This document shows positions 8,103-19,226 of a DNA stretch of 64,000 nucleotides, in pieces. A program made the translations under genes and the position numbers. A model generated the notes under the pieces. That model was not told where the DNA came from and did no database searches. It was given only the letters and a program-made list of their open reading frames with translations. Numbering within the stretch: position 1 is the first letter of the stretch; every line of letters begins with the position of its first letter. The DNA comes from Nocardia beijingensis NBRC 16342 (GTDB taxonomy: Bacteria > Actinomycetota > Actinomycetes > Mycobacteriales > Mycobacteriaceae), in assembly GCF_001612785.1 (NCBI RefSeq), contig NZ_BDBC01000003.1:62001-126000 (forward strand). The letters run 5' to 3'.

Positions 8103-8984
8103 CTACGCCTGGGCGGCCAGCCGGACGAAAGCGGCGGTGTCGAGAGTTTCGCCGCGGGCGGTGGGAGCGATGCCCGCGGCGATCAGGCGACGCTCGGCCT
8201 CGGCGGGCGAACCGGCCCAGGCGGCGAGCGCGGCGCGCAGCGTTTTGCGCCGCTGCGCGAAAGCGGCGTCGACGACCTCGAAGACGCGGCGACGGTGCTC
8301 GGCGTCCATCGGCCACGGCGGCTCGGCGAAGCGATCGATCCGCACCAGCCCCGACTCCACCCGCGGCACCGGCCAGAACACCTGGGTGCCCACCGCCCCG
8401 GCCCGCCGGACCGTTCCGAAGAAGCCCGCTTTCACGCTGGGCACGCCATAGATCCGGCCGCCGGGCTCGGCGGCAAGACGATCGGCCACCTCGGCCTGCA
8501 CCATCACCAGAGCGACCGCGATGCCGGGCAGTTCGGCGAGCAGATGCAACAGCACCGGAACGGCCACGTTGTACGGGAGATTGGCCACCAGCGCCGTCGG
8601 CGCGGCGGGCAGATCCGAGGCGGTGACGCGCAGCGCGTCCGCCTCGACCACCGACAGGCGCGACGCGAGTTGCGGCGCCCGGTCCGCGACGGTCACCGGA
8701 AGATGGCGCGCCAGCACGGGATCGATCTCGACGGCGACCACCGAGTCGACCACGTCCAGCAGCGCGAGGGTCAGCGAACCGAGACCCGGCCCGACCTCCA
8801 GCACCACATCGCCGCGACCGACGCCCGCGGCCGCGACGATCCGCCGCACCGTGTTCGCGTCGTGCACGAAGTTCTGCCCGAGTTGCTTGGTCGGCCGCAC
8901 CCCGAACCGCTCGGCGAGCACCCGCACTTCGGCGGGCCCGAGCAGCGCCGCACTCCCACGAGCGGAAATATCAGGTTCGGACAC
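8103..8984 (-). CDS. ksgA: 16S rRNA dimethyladenosine transferase
   Basis: KsgA/RsmA dimethylates the two adjacent adenines in the 3' terminal helix 45 of 16S rRNA during 30S maturation. The 293-residue protein shows the N-terminal [10 protein letters not shown] motif, the SAM-binding [12 protein letters not shown] loop at ~61-72, an acidic EID ending strand 2, and the catalytic [11 protein letters not shown] motif at ~134-144, which keeps the N-L-P-Y signature. It is downstream of rpfB and tatD on the same strand, the mycobacterial order, but its usual next neighbour ispE is missing. Confidence 0.95.
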   Translation of the reverse strand: MSEPDISARGSAALLGPAEVRVLAERFGVRPTKQLGQNFVHDANTVRRIVAAAGVGRGDVVLEVGPGLGSLTLALLDVVDSVVAVEIDPVLARHLPVTVADRAPQLASRLSVVEADALRVTASDLPAAPTALVANLPYNVAVPVLLHLLAELPGIAVALVMVQAEVADRLAAEPGGRIYGVPSVKAGFFGTVRRAGAVGTQVFWPVPRVESGLVRIDRFAEPPWPMDAEHRRRVFEVVDAAFAQRRKTLRAALAAWAGSPAEAERRLIAAGIAPTARGETLDTAAFVRLAAQA

Positions 8985-9037
8985 CTCGAGAATCTATCAA
9001 CCGGCGGCGCGGGCCAGGCGCGACCGTCTCCCCCGCG

Positions 9038-10228
<1,191 letters not shown>

Positions 10229-10325
10229 TCAATATCACGATCGAATATCGACCCCGCAGGTAAATCACGAAACGGAACATCGAAAGTGACATAGGACACA
10301 TTTCGTGTACACCGATGCATTACGG

Positions 10326-10340
10326 GCATTCGTGATGCCC
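10326..10340 (-). promoter_or_regulatory. Small hairpin in tatD-rpfB spacer
   Basis: Within the ~200 bp between tatD and rpfB, GGGCAT and ATGCCC flank a 5-base loop. It could be a weak tatD terminator or part of the rpfB leader. I could not recognise a riboswitch class in this leader. Confidence 0.25.
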
Positions 10341-10374
10341 ATCGCAGCCCCGCGTCGCTCGGCGGGCGTCCCGC

Positions 10375-11202
10375 TCAGATCCGGTAGACGCGCCGCGCGT
10401 TGGCGGTGGTGATCTCCGCCAGTTCCAGCGGATCCTGCTCGCGCAACTCGGCCAGCGCCCGCACGGTGTACGGCAGGCAATACGGCTCGTTCGGCGCCCC
10501 GCGGAAGGGGTGCGGGGTCAGATACGGCGCGTCGGTCTCCACCAGGATCTGGTCGTCGGGCACCACCTTGGCCGCCTCGCGCAATTCGTGCGCGTTCTTG
10601 AAGCTCACCGTCCCGGAGAAGCTCAGGATGTAGCCCTCCGCCACGCAGGACAGCGCCATGTTCGTGTCCGAGGAGAAGCAGTGGAAGATCACGCGCTCCG
10701 GCGCGCCCTCGTCCAGCAGCACGGTCAGCAGATCGTGATCGGCCTCGCGGTTGTGGATCATCAGCGGCTTGCGCACCCGCTTGGCCAGGTCGATGTGCCA
10801 GCGGAAACCCTCGATCTGAGTCTCGATGTCGGCGCAGCCGTCCAGCTTGCCCGGCCAGTAGTAGTCGAGGCCGGTCTCGCCGACAGCGACCACCCTCGGG
10901 TCGCCCGCCAGGCGCTCCAGCTCGGCCTTCGCGTCGTCGTCGAGCGCGTTCGCCCTGGTCGGATGCAGCGCGACGGCGGCGAACACGCGATCGTCCCAGT
11001 GCGCGGCCCGCACCGCCCAGCGCGCGGCGGCCAGGTCGTCGGCGACGGTGACCACCCGGCCGACGCCGACCGAGGCGGCCCGGTCGACGATCGCCGCGGT
11101 GGACGCCGCGTCGGTCGCGCCGCAGGCGTCCAGGTGGGTATGCGCGTCCACGATCGGCGACAGCGGCTCGGGCAGTTCCGGCGCGGCGCGCTTCGCGCTC
11201 AT
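10375..11202 (-). CDS. TatD family metal-dependent hydrolase
   Basis: This 275-residue TIM-barrel amidohydrolase has the metal ligands of the family: DAHTHLD at ~18-24, the Glu in [10 protein letters not shown] (~112), the His of MIHNREAD (~147), the His of IFHCFSS (~171) and the Asp of [10 protein letters not shown] (~221). TatD enzymes are 3'-5' DNases with roles in DNA damage and fragmentation; the exact role in actinobacteria is unsettled. It is divergent from metG with ~100 bp between, and it leads the tatD-rpfB-ksgA series on the minus strand. Confidence 0.92.
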   Translation of the reverse strand: MSAKRAAPELPEPLSPIVDAHTHLDACGATDAASTAAIVDRAASVGVGRVVTVADDLAAARWAVRAAHWDDRVFAAVALHPTRANALDDDAKAELERLAGDPRVVAVGETGLDYYWPGKLDGCADIETQIEGFRWHIDLAKRVRKPLMIHNREADHDLLTVLLDEGAPERVIFHCFSSDTNMALSCVAEGYILSFSGTVSFKNAHELREAAKVVPDDQILVETDAPYLTPHPFRGAPNEPYCLPYTVRALAELREQDPLELAEITTANARRVYRI

Positions 11203-11285
11203 CGGCGGCCACCCCGCGGCGCGGACGCGGGGACTCGCGAATCGGCGACGGGCATATTCACGCGAGCGAAAGAATGCACGCGCAT

Positions 11286-11291
11286 TACAGT
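11286..11291 (+). promoter_or_regulatory. Putative -10 element for leaderless metG mRNA
   Basis: TACAGT lies 10 bp before the metG ATG, so transcription would begin at or within a few bases of the start codon. No Shine-Dalgarno is present upstream, which fits a leaderless message, common in actinobacteria. No matching -35 is evident. Confidence 0.4.
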
Positions 11292-11300
11292 AGACACACC

Positions 11301-12860
11301 ATGAGCGCAGCTGACCGCCCCGCCTTCTACATCACCACGGCCATCGCCTACCCGAACGGCGCGCCGCACATCGGGCATGCGTACGAGTACATCTCGGCCG
11401 ACGCCATCGCCCGCTTCAAGCGCCTCGACGGTTACGACGTGTTCTTCATGACCGGCACCGACGAGCACGGCCAGAAGATGCAGCAGGCCGCCACCGCCGA
11501 GGGCATCCCGGTGGAAGAGCTCGCGGCGCGCAACTCCGACGTGTTCGAAGCGCTGGACAAGACGCTCGACATCTCCTTCGACCGGTTCATCCGCACCACC
11601 GACGCCGACCATCACGAGGCCAGCGTCGCCATCTGGGAGCGGATGCTGGCCAACGGCGACATCTACCTGGGCAACTACTCCGGCTGGTACTCGGTGCGGG
11701 ACGAGGCGTTCTACACCGACGAGGAGACCACGGTGCTCGAGGACGGCACCCGCGTCTCCACCGAATCCAAGACGCCGGTCACCTGGACCGAGGAGTCGAA
11801 CTACTTCTTCCGGCTGTCGGCCTACCAGGACAAGCTGCTGGCGCTCTACGACGAGCATCCGGAATTCATCGCGCCGGCCACCCGGCGCAACGAGATCGTC
11901 AGCTACGTCAAGGCGGGTCTGAAGGACCTGTCCATCTCGCGCACCACCTTCGACTGGGGTGTGCCGGTGCCCGGCCATCCCGACCACGTCATGTACGTGT
12001 GGGTGGACGCGCTCACCAACTACCTCACCGGCGTCGGCTTCCCGGACACGTCCTCCGCCGCCTTCGGCAAGTTCTGGCCCGCCGACTTGCACATCATCGG
12101 CAAGGACATCACCCGGTTCCACACCGTGTACTGGCCCGCGTTCCTGCTCTCGGCCGGAGTGGAGCTGCCGAAACGCGTGTTCGTGCACGGGTTCCTGTAC
12201 AACAAGGGCGAGAAGATGTCCAAGTCGGTCGGCAACGTGGTCGATCCGCTGGAGCTGGTGGAGAACTACGGCTTGGACGCGGTGCGCTTCTTCCTGCTGC
12301 GCGAGATCTCCTACGGCCAGGACGGCAGCTACAGCCACGATGCCATCGTGAGCCGGATCAACAGCGACCTGGCCAACGAGTTCGGCAACCTGGTGCAGCG
12401 CAGCACCAAGCTGGTCGGGCGCGACTGCGGCGGCGTGGTGCCGACGCCGGGCGAGTTCACCGAGGACGACCGCGCCCTGCTGGATCTGGCGGGCGGCCTG
12501 CTGGAACGCTGCCGGACCGAGTTCGACGCGCAGCAGATGCATCTGGCGCTGGAGGCGATCTGGCTGACCCTTGGCGAGACGAACCGGTACTTCTCCGCGC
12601 AGGCGCCGTGGGCGCTGGCGAAGTCGGGCACCCCGGAGGATCTCGCCCGCGAGGCCACCGTGCTGTATGTGACGCTGGAGGTGCTGCGCATCGTCGCCAT
12701 CCTGGTGCAGCCGGTGATGCCGGGATCGGCGGGCCGCATTCTCGACCAGCTGGGGCAGCAGAACCGCACATTCGCCGACATCGCGACGGCGATCGAGCCG
12801 GGGCTGGCATTGCCCGCACCGGAACCGGTGTTCCCGAAGTACGTCGAACCCAAGGACTGA
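11301..12860 (+). CDS. metG: Methionyl-tRNA synthetase
   Basis: MetG charges tRNA-Met with methionine. The 519-residue class I enzyme has the HIGH-type motif PHIGHAYEY (~25), the methionine-site [12 protein letters not shown] (~163), [11 protein letters not shown] (~234) and KMSKSVGN (~305), followed by the alpha-helical anticodon-binding domain. It lacks the C-terminal tRNA-binding extension of long-form MetG and the knuckle cysteines, as in mycobacterial MetG. I chose ATG 11301 ([13 protein letters not shown]); the frame extends 9 codons upstream without support. It is divergent from tatD. Confidence 0.96.
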   Translation: MSAADRPAFYITTAIAYPNGAPHIGHAYEYISADAIARFKRLDGYDVFFMTGTDEHGQKMQQAATAEGIPVEELAARNSDVFEALDKTLDISFDRFIRTTDADHHEASVAIWERMLANGDIYLGNYSGWYSVRDEAFYTDEETTVLEDGTRVSTESKTPVTWTEESNYFFRLSAYQDKLLALYDEHPEFIAPATRRNEIVSYVKAGLKDLSISRTTFDWGVPVPGHPDHVMYVWVDALTNYLTGVGFPDTSSAAFGKFWPADLHIIGKDITRFHTVYWPAFLLSAGVELPKRVFVHGFLYNKGEKMSKSVGNVVDPLELVENYGLDAVRFFLLREISYGQDGSYSHDAIVSRINSDLANEFGNLVQRSTKLVGRDCGGVVPTPGEFTEDDRALLDLAGGLLERCRTEFDAQQMHLALEAIWLTLGETNRYFSAQAPWALAKSGTPEDLAREATVLYVTLEVLRIVAILVQPVMPGSAGRILDQLGQQNRTFADIATAIEPGLALPAPEPVFPKYVEPKD

Positions 12861-13070
12861 GCCCGCTCCGCCTGCCGTAACCGTTAGGCGCACAACGCTT
12901 TCCGGTGTTCCGCTGCGGGATGCCCACGGGTGGATCCACCTGCCTTCCCGCCGTGGAATGCGTTGTCGGATAATGAAACACCGGTTCGCGGCCTGGCGAC
13001 GCCCCGGACCGTGCGCGATCGGTACGACGACGTTCCGTTCGGAATCGGTTCCGGCACAGAGAGGGCACCT

Positions 13071-13739
13071 ATGGGCCAGCAGCACGCGACGGCATCCGTT
13101 CACCGGTCCGGTTTCGCCGAACGGCATCGGGCGGCACGCGAGGCCGTGCTCACGTCGCAGCGCGGCAGGCTGGTCGAGGCGATGGTGGAGTCGGTGGACA
13201 ACAAGGGCTACCCGGCCACCACCCTCACCGACATCGTTGCCAGAGCCAGGGTTTCGCGGACGACCTTCTACGACCATTTCGCGAACAAAGAGGAGTGCTT
13301 CGCCGAGGCCGTGCACACGGGCGTCGACATCATGGCGACCAGGATCGCGGACGAACTGGCCCAGTTGCCGCCGGACGCCGACGCCTACGCGAAGATCGAA
13401 TCCATCGTCGTCACCTTCTGCCAGACCGTGGCCACCGAGCCGGATTTCGCCAGGCTGGTGCTGGTGGAGTCGTTCAAGGTGAACCAGGAGGCCGTCGGCT
13501 ACCGCGATTTGGCCGTCGACCGCTTCGCTCAGTTGTACCGGGTGTTCTACGACGAGGCGCGGGCGACGGACCCGGCGCTTCCCGAACTGTCCGACGGACT
13601 GATCGCCCTCATCCCGGACGCGATCGGCGAGCGGACGCGGCGGGTGATCGTCTCCGACGGACCAGCGCGCGTCCCGGATCTGGCGCCGCTGTTCGTCCAG
13701 TTCGTCATGAGCGTGCTCGGACTACCCGTTCCCTCCTGA
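13071..13739 (+). CDS. TetR family transcriptional regulator
   Basis: The 222-residue protein has a TetR DNA-binding domain at ~25-75 (GRLVEAMVESVDNKGYPATT, then ARVSRTTFYDHFANKEECF). ATG 13071 follows GAGAGGG; the longer frame from 12930 has no ribosome site. The HTH and following helices closely resemble those of the TetR at 31598-32224 (FYxHFANKExCF and TRIAxxL are shared), so the two belong to one subfamily. No divergent partner gene is present and I see no operator copy near it. The target is unknown. Confidence 0.82.
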   Translation: MGQQHATASVHRSGFAERHRAAREAVLTSQRGRLVEAMVESVDNKGYPATTLTDIVARARVSRTTFYDHFANKEECFAEAVHTGVDIMATRIADELAQLPPDADAYAKIESIVVTFCQTVATEPDFARLVLVESFKVNQEAVGYRDLAVDRFAQLYRVFYDEARATDPALPELSDGLIALIPDAIGERTRRVIVSDGPARVPDLAPLFVQFVMSVLGLPVPS

Positions 13740-13771
13740 TCGCGACGGCGTGTTCGCTCGGCCGCCGCGCA

Positions 13772-13793
13772 CCCCGCCGGTCGCCCGGCGGGG
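13772..13793. terminator. Hairpin between converging TetR and PEP-mutase-like genes
   Basis: CCCCGCCG (13772-13779) pairs with CGGCGGGG (13786-13793) around a 6-base loop, located between two 3' ends. Confidence 0.55.
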
Positions 13794-13812
13794 CTCACCG
13801 CGAACGCGTTTC

Positions 13813-14577
13813 TCACTTCCAGCGGTCGAGCAGGGTGTTGATCTCTTTGGTCAGCGCGGCCTGCAGGAACGGGCCGAAGGTGATCCGTGCGACGCCCTGG
13901 TCGGCGAGGGCGGCCTTGTCCGCCTGATCGGGGAGGACGGTCGCGCTGATCGGCAGCGGCAGTTCAGCGGTCAAGCGGCGCATGTCGGCGTCGGCGTGCC
14001 TGCCCACCGGGAACAGCACGTCCGCGCCCGCCTCGGCGGCCAGCCGCAGCCGCTCGATGGCGCGGTCCACCCGGTCGGCCTCGTCCCCGTCCTGGCGCAG
14101 GAACAGGTCGGTGCGCGCGTTGATCACCAGGTGCACGCCCGCGGCGTCGGCGGCCTTGCGCAATCCGTGCACGAGGTCGGCGTGCTCCTGGCCCGTGCGC
14201 AGGCGCCTGCCCTCGCTGTGCACGGTGTCCTCGATGTTCAGTCCGATCGCGCCCGCCTCGAGCAGGCCGTCGACCAGCCGCGCCGGCTCCTGCCCGTAAC
14301 CCGACTCGATGTCGACCGACACCGGAACGTCCACCGCCGCCGTGATCTGCCGCACCCGGGTCAGCGATTCGTCGAAGGTCATCCCTTCCCCGTCCGAGCG
14401 GCCGATCGAATCGGCCAGCGGATGACTGCCGACCGTCAGGGCCGGAAAGCCCGCCGCCACGGCGACTTTCGCGGACCACGCATCCCACACCGTCGGGAAG
14501 ACGCCGGGATCACCCGGGACGTGCAACCCGAGAAACGTCGTGGCCTTGCTCTCCAGAGAAGTCATACCGTTGATCAT
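13813..14577 (-). CDS. Isocitrate lyase/PEP mutase family protein
   Basis: This ~254-residue TIM-barrel protein of the ICL/PEP-mutase superfamily keeps the metal-site segment SVDIESGYG (~88-96) and the following GLNIEDTVHSEG (~118). It lacks the KKCGH catalytic loop of true isocitrate lyase. Family members cleave C-C or P-C bonds next to a 2-oxo acid (for example oxaloacetate or 2-methylisocitrate type substrates); the substrate here cannot be assigned. The start is ATG 14577 (MINGMTS) or ATG 14565 (MTSLESK). It is followed in the genome by rsmI on the same strand, but that gene lies upstream and the 56-bp gap does not prove an operon. Confidence 0.8.
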   Translation of the reverse strand: MINGMTSLESKATTFLGLHVPGDPGVFPTVWDAWSAKVAVAAGFPALTVGSHPLADSIGRSDGEGMTFDESLTRVRQITAAVDVPVSVDIESGYGQEPARLVDGLLEAGAIGLNIEDTVHSEGRRLRTGQEHADLVHGLRKAADAAGVHLVINARTDLFLRQDGDEADRVDRAIERLRLAAEAGADVLFPVGRHADADMRRLTAELPLPISATVLPDQADKAALADQGVARITFGPFLQAALTKEINTLLDRWK

Positions 14578-14633
14578 GCCCGCCGCCACGGCGTCGGTCG
14601 ACCACCCGCGCGGCGAAGCCGCACAGCAGGCCG

Positions 14634-15482
14634 CTAGGAGGTGCGGCGCGCGGCGAGCACCGCGTCGTAGAGCTCGCGCCGGGAGACGGCGTGCACTGCG
14701 GCGACCTCGGCGCAGGCGTCCTTCAGGCGCAGGCCCGTCGCGGCGCGGGCTTCGACGGCGTCCACCAGGTCGGCGGGGTCGGCGGAAGCGGGCTCGGCGC
14801 CCGCGAGCACTACGGTGATCTCGCCGCGTGCGCCCTCGACGGCCCACTCGGCCAGCTCGGCCAACGTCCCCCGGACGACCTCCTCGTAGGTCTTGGTCAG
14901 CTCACGGCACACGGCGGCGCGACGGTCGCCGCCGAGGATCTCGACCGCGTCGGCCAGGCAGTCGGCGAGCCGATGCGGCGCCTCGAAGAAGACGCAGGCG
15001 CGCGGTTCGGCGATCAAAGCGCGCAGCCATTCCCGGCGCTGGCCGGATTTGCGTGGCGGGAATCCGTCGAAGCAGAAACGCTCCACCGGCAGGGCCGACA
15101 GCGCCAGCGCCGTGGTCACCGCCGATGGACCGGGCAGACAGGTCACCGGCAGGTCCCGCTCGACGCACGCCGCCACCATGCGGTAGCCGGGATCGCTCAC
15201 CGACGGCATACCCGCGTCGGTCACCAGCAGCACCGTGCGACCGTCGGCGATCTCGTCGAGCAGCATCGGAATCCGTGCGGTCTCGACGTGATCGTAGAAA
15301 CTGACCACGCGGCCGGAGATCTCCACGCCGAGCGCCTTCGCCAGCGACCTGGTGCGGCGGGTGTCCTCGGCGGCGACGACATCGGCCGTGGACAGCGCGC
15401 CGCGCAGCCGCTGCGAGGCGTCACCGACATCACCCATCGGCGTTGCCGCGAGCACCAGCCCACCCGCCGTCTCGTTGACCAC
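14634..15482 (-). CDS. rsmI: 16S rRNA 2'-O-ribose C1402 methyltransferase
   Basis: RsmI methylates the ribose of C1402 in the ribosomal decoding centre. The ~282-residue protein starts with the tetrapyrrole-methylase fold signature LVLAATPMGDVGDASQR, then AAEDTRRT, TDAGMPSVSDPG (~85) and CLPGPSAVTTALALSALP (~110). I chose GTG 15482 (MVNETAGGLVLAATP), preceded by GGGAG; ATG 15539 would add 19 residues not typical of the family. The divergent pmt gene matches the mycobacterial order rsmI/pmt. Confidence 0.93.
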   Translation of the reverse strand: MVNETAGGLVLAATPMGDVGDASQRLRGALSTADVVAAEDTRRTRSLAKALGVEISGRVVSFYDHVETARIPMLLDEIADGRTVLLVTDAGMPSVSDPGYRMVAACVERDLPVTCLPGPSAVTTALALSALPVERFCFDGFPPRKSGQRREWLRALIAEPRACVFFEAPHRLADCLADAVEILGGDRRAAVCRELTKTYEEVVRGTLAELAEWAVEGARGEITVVLAGAEPASADPADLVDAVEARAATGLRLKDACAEVAAVHAVSRRELYDAVLAARRTS

Positions 15483-15823
15483 CGCACTCCCGTCCGCATC
15501 ATGTATCCGGCGACAACCGCCCACCCGCAGCCTATCCATCGACGCCACGGCCCCAGCAGATACCGGCGGCAACGAGGTTCGGCCGCATCGGAAGAAGCAA
15601 TCCCGCATGCCTTCGAGACAAATCTCACTCACGCCCGCGGCCGACCGCGAGTCAGCCGGGCTCGTTCTCTACACGTAACAGCCGATCTCGTGAGCACATG
15701 GGTAACTCACCGGGTACGCCCAAAACGACAGCGGCACTCACGCAGGACCTGAACGCGAATCTGGAACCACCCAACTAGTACGGCCTGAAGGCCCGGAGAG
15801 GCGGAGGAGCATACGATCGGGGC
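15483..15823. other. Spacer between divergent rsmI and pmt
   Basis: This 341-bp divergent spacer should hold both promoters. I see no gene and no obvious dyad in it. Its rsmI-proximal end may be coding if rsmI uses the upstream ATG at 15539. Confidence 0.4.
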
Positions 15824-17449
15824 GTGACCCAGGTGACCGACCAGCGCGCGAACGCACGGTTTCCGTCCGTGCCCTCCTGGTCGAGCCCGGGACCGCTGCG
15901 GCCGCCACGCGACTTCGGCCCGACCGACCGCGCGCGCGGCTGGCTGGTGACGGCGTTCCTCACCGCCATCGCGGCGGTGACGCGCTTCACCATGCTCAAC
16001 TACCCGACCGACGCGGGCACCCCCGTGTTCGACGAGAAGCACTACGCCCCGCAGGCCTGGCAGATGCTCACCGGCGGCTGGGTCGAGGACAACCCCGGTT
16101 ACGGGCTGGTGGTGCATCCGCCGGTCGGCAAGCAGTTCATCGCGATCGGCGAGGCGATGTTCGGCTACAACGGCTGGGGCTGGCGCTTCACCGCCGCGCT
16201 CGCCGGAACACTGCTGGTGCTGCTGGTCATCCGGATCACACGGCGGATGACGCGCTCCACGCTGATCGGCGCGATCGCGGGCATCCTGCTGATCGCCGAC
16301 GGGCTGACCTTCGTCTCCTCGCGCATCGGCATGCTGGACATCTTCATGGCGCTGTTCATCACCGCCGCCTTCGGCTGCCTGATCGTCGACCGCGACGAGG
16401 AGCGCGCCCGGTTCGCGCGCGCCGACGCGCAGGGCCGGATCGGCGTGACCGACTGGGGACCACGCCTCGGGGTGCGCTGGTGGCGCTTCGGCGCAGGCGT
16501 GCTGCTCGGGCTGGCCTGCGGGACCAAATGGTCCGGGATCTATTTCATCGCCGCGTTCGGCTTGATGAGCGTCTACTTCGACCTCTCGGCGCGGCGGCTC
16601 TACGGGGTGCGCCGTCCCTGGCTCGGGGTCGCGCTGCGCGACGTCGGGCCCGCGCTGTACGCGCTGGTGCTCGTGCCGCTCGGCGTCTATCTGGCCAGTT
16701 ACTGGGCCTGGTTCGCGAGCGAGACCGGCGTGTACCGGTACATGCCGGGCAATCCGTCCGCGCCCACGGACCCGATCGGCACCGGAGGATTCTGGTCGCA
16801 TGTGGTGCCGGGCGCACTGCGTTCGCTCTGGTATTTCAATGCCAGATCGCTGGAGTTCCACACCGAACTGACCAATTCGGCGGGCAACCATCATCCGTGG
16901 GAATCCAAGCCGTGGACCTGGCCGATGGGCCTGCGCCCGATGCTGTACTACTACGCCGACAGCGGCGTCACCGGGTGCGGGCAGACGCAATGCGTGAAGG
17001 CCGTGATGCTGATCGGGACGCCCGCCATCTGGTGGGTGGCCTTCCCGGTGCTGGCCTGGATGCTGTGGCGCGCCGTGGTCCGGCGCGACTGGCGCCACGG
17101 CGCGGTGCTGGTCGGCTACGGCGCCGCGCTGCTGCCCTGGTTCGCCACCCTCGACCGGCAGATGTACTACTTCTACGCCGTCCCGATGGCTCCGTTCCTG
17201 GCGATGGGCGTGGCGCTGGTGCTCGGCGACGTGCTCGGCCCCGCGCGGGCGAGCATCATCCCCCGCAGCCCCGCCGGGACCTACCTGCCCACTCCCCCGA
17301 ACGAACGCCGCAGCCTCGGACTCCTCGCGGTCTGCCTTTACCTGGGCCTGGTGATCGCCAACTTCATCTGGCTCTGGCCGATTCTTACCGCGCTACCGAT
17401 CACCCCGGCCAACTGGCACGACCATCTCTGGCTGCCCAGCTGGCGGTGA
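15824..17449 (+). CDS. pmt: Dolichyl-phosphate-mannose--protein O-mannosyltransferase
   Basis: Pmt transfers mannose from polyprenyl-phosphomannose to Ser/Thr of exported proteins at the membrane (GT39). The 541-residue polytopic protein has the catalytic first-loop acidic motif PVFDEKHYAPQAW (~64-76), ~10 hydrophobic helices, the conserved PPVGKQFIAIGE stretch and a C-terminal PMT_4TMC-type domain ending WLPSWR. The start is GTG 15824 (MTQVTDQ). It is divergent from rsmI and followed by arcA on the opposite strand, as at the M. tuberculosis Rv1001-Rv1003 locus. Confidence 0.93.
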   Translation: MTQVTDQRANARFPSVPSWSSPGPLRPPRDFGPTDRARGWLVTAFLTAIAAVTRFTMLNYPTDAGTPVFDEKHYAPQAWQMLTGGWVEDNPGYGLVVHPPVGKQFIAIGEAMFGYNGWGWRFTAALAGTLLVLLVIRITRRMTRSTLIGAIAGILLIADGLTFVSSRIGMLDIFMALFITAAFGCLIVDRDEERARFARADAQGRIGVTDWGPRLGVRWWRFGAGVLLGLACGTKWSGIYFIAAFGLMSVYFDLSARRLYGVRRPWLGVALRDVGPALYALVLVPLGVYLASYWAWFASETGVYRYMPGNPSAPTDPIGTGGFWSHVVPGALRSLWYFNARSLEFHTELTNSAGNHHPWESKPWTWPMGLRPMLYYYADSGVTGCGQTQCVKAVMLIGTPAIWWVAFPVLAWMLWRAVVRRDWRHGAVLVGYGAALLPWFATLDRQMYYFYAVPMAPFLAMGVALVLGDVLGPARASIIPRSPAGTYLPTPPNERRSLGLLAVCLYLGLVIANFIWLWPILTALPITPANWHDHLWLPSWR

Positions 17450-17466
17450 TGAGGAAGGGCGGATCG

Positions 17467-17826
17467 TCAACCTTCCAAGGCCGCCTGCACATAACGCAGG
17501 GCGGTGGCGTCGTCCAGGCCCAATCTGCGTACCGTCGCGACGTAGGCGGTGGCCGCGCGGCCTGCCACGTCGCGGGTCGGGTCGCCTGACGAGGCGATGA
17601 ACGAGCCTTGCCTGCCCCTGGTTTCGACCACCCCGTCCGCCTCCAGCTCGCGGTAGGCGCGTGCCACCGTGTTGGGGGCGAGGCCGAGTTGGGCCGCGAG
17701 GGCGCGGACGGTGGGGATCTTGGTTCCCGCGGTCAGCTCACCGGAGCGCACCTGGGCGATGATGCCAAGGCGTAGCTGCTCGTAGGGCGGCACAGCGGAG
17801 TCGTGCGAGATCGTGATGCTGAACAT
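17467..17826 (-). CDS. GntR family regulator, short YtrA-like form
   Basis: The 119-residue protein has a GntR winged helix at ~10-75 (PPYEQLRLGIIAQVRSGEL, then GLAPNTVARAYRELEADGVV). Only a ~45-residue C-terminal helical dimerisation part follows, the YtrA subfamily layout. ATG 17826 is 8 bp downstream of the arcA stop codon on the same strand, so the two genes are probably cotranscribed. YtrA-type regulators usually control adjacent transporters, but no ABC transporter is next to it here. Confidence 0.85.
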   Translation of the reverse strand: MFSITISHDSAVPPYEQLRLGIIAQVRSGELTAGTKIPTVRALAAQLGLAPNTVARAYRELEADGVVETRGRQGSFIASSGDPTRDVAGRAATAYVATVRRLGLDDATALRYVQAALEG

Positions 17827-17834
17827 GCCCGCGC

Positions 17835-19091
17835 TCACAGCTCGTCGCGCGACAGCGGGCAGGACAGGCAGCGCGGGCCGCCGCGGCCGGAACCCAGTTC
17901 CGAGCCGGGGATGCGCAGCACCTCGATGCCTTCGTCCTCCAGCCTCGCGTTGGTCATCTCGTTGCGCTCGTAGGCGACGACCACGCCGGGAGCGAGCGCG
18001 AGGGTGTTGTTGCCGTCGTCCCACTGCTCCCGTTCGGCGGTGACGCCGTCCAGCCCCGTATCGATCACCCGCAGCTTGCCGATACCCATCGCCTCGGCGG
18101 CCGCGGGCAGGAACGGATCGGGGCCACTGATGTCCACCCGGCCGCTGCCGAGCCGTCCACCGTAGTCGTCCGCCTTGCGAATGGTGAAGGCGCACAACGA
18201 TTCACGCACCGCCGGATACATCACGACGGCGTCGGCGTCGACCATCGTGCACACCGTGTCCAAATGCATGGTCGCGCGGGTCTGCGCGATCGGCACCACC
18301 AGCACGGTGTGGGCGAGGTCGTCGTCGAACAGGCTGCGCGCCAGCGCTTCCGCCCCCGCGGGCGAGGTGCGCTCGCCGACGCCCACCGCGACCACACCGT
18401 CCGACAGCAGCAGCACGTCGCCCCCTTCGATCGGAGCGGTGTGCGATTCGTACGCCCGGCGCACGCCCAGGAAGCGGGGATGGAACGCGTAGATCAGATC
18501 GGTCAGCGAGGTCTCCCGTCCGCGGGCGGGCAGCGCGAGGGAGGTGATCGCGACGCGCGGACCGACCCAGAACGAGGAATCCCGGGTGAACAGCAGATTG
18601 GGCAGCGGATCGATGACGAAGTCGCCGCCGTGGTGCATGCGGCGCACCAGCGAGGTGGCGTCGGGCCCGAACGGCAATTCGTCGAAGGTCATCCCCGCCA
18701 TCAGGATCTCGGCCAGTTCCCGCGCGGGCACGCCGCGCAGGAAGGCGGCCAGTTCGTCGGCCAGCGTGTGTCCCAGCCTGCGCGCGTCGACGGCGGCCGA
18801 GATGCCCTGGATCCGCGCCGCGCCGCTGACCTCGATGGTCTCGGCGAGCAGGTCCGACAGCAACAGCACCTCGGTGCCGCGGCCGCGCAGGACGTCGGCG
18901 AACGTGTCGTGCTCCTGCTGCGCGCGCTCCACCCACGGGATGCCGTCGAACAGCAACTGATCGTTGTTGCGCGGGGTCAGTCTGCGCAGCTCGTTGCCAG
19001 GCCGGTGCAGCAGCACCGTCCGCAGCGTGCCGACTTCGGACGTCACGGCCAAACGCGCGCCCTCCCGCGCGGACCCAGCATCTGCTCCCAT
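17835..19091 (-). CDS. arcA: Arginine deiminase
   Basis: ArcA hydrolyses L-arginine to citrulline and ammonia. The 418-residue protein shows the guanidino-group-modifying fold with [10 protein letters not shown] (~172), the His of [11 protein letters not shown] (~283) and the nucleophilic Cys in [14 protein letters not shown] at the C-terminus. ATG 19091 ([11 protein letters not shown]) gives the typical length; the upstream extension is unsupported. No arcB, arcC or arginine/ornithine antiporter is adjacent, so this is a solitary ADI gene as in M. tuberculosis, where it also neighbours pmt. Confidence 0.95.
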   Translation of the reverse strand: MGADAGSAREGARLAVTSEVGTLRTVLLHRPGNELRRLTPRNNDQLLFDGIPWVERAQQEHDTFADVLRGRGTEVLLLSDLLAETIEVSGAARIQGISAAVDARRLGHTLADELAAFLRGVPARELAEILMAGMTFDELPFGPDATSLVRRMHHGGDFVIDPLPNLLFTRDSSFWVGPRVAITSLALPARGRETSLTDLIYAFHPRFLGVRRAYESHTAPIEGGDVLLLSDGVVAVGVGERTSPAGAEALARSLFDDDLAHTVLVVPIAQTRATMHLDTVCTMVDADAVVMYPAVRESLCAFTIRKADDYGGRLGSGRVDISGPDPFLPAAAEAMGIGKLRVIDTGLDGVTAEREQWDDGNNTLALAPGVVVAYERNEMTNARLEDEGIEVLRIPGSELGSGRGGPRCLSCPLSRDEL

Positions 19092-19190
19092 GATCGAACC
19101 GTAGTGCGCCGCGGCCGGGAGAGCACGGAAATTCCGGCTTCGGCATGCGGATCGCCGTGCGATCGGCGAATCCGGTCCGGCACACCCTAA

Positions 19191-19208
19191 CCTCAAGTAT
19201 TGTTGAGG
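19191..19208. promoter_or_regulatory. SoxR binding site (sox box)
   Basis: CCTCAAGTATTGTTGAGG is an 18-bp dyad with 6-bp perfect arms CCTCAA/TTGAGG, the same length and arms as the canonical sox box. It lies 19 bp before the soxR start, so SoxR probably controls its own promoter. Confidence 0.85.
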
Positions 19209-19226
19209 TGATTGGGAGGAGCGTGC

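Noticed and set aside
12930..13070. N-terminal extension of the TetR gene
   Set aside because: No ribosome site at 12930; ATG 13071 follows GAGAGGG and gives the usual TetR length.
15707..17098. Long open frames opposite pmt
   Set aside because: They are GC3-driven antisense shadows with His/Arg/Pro-rich sequence and no ribosome site.
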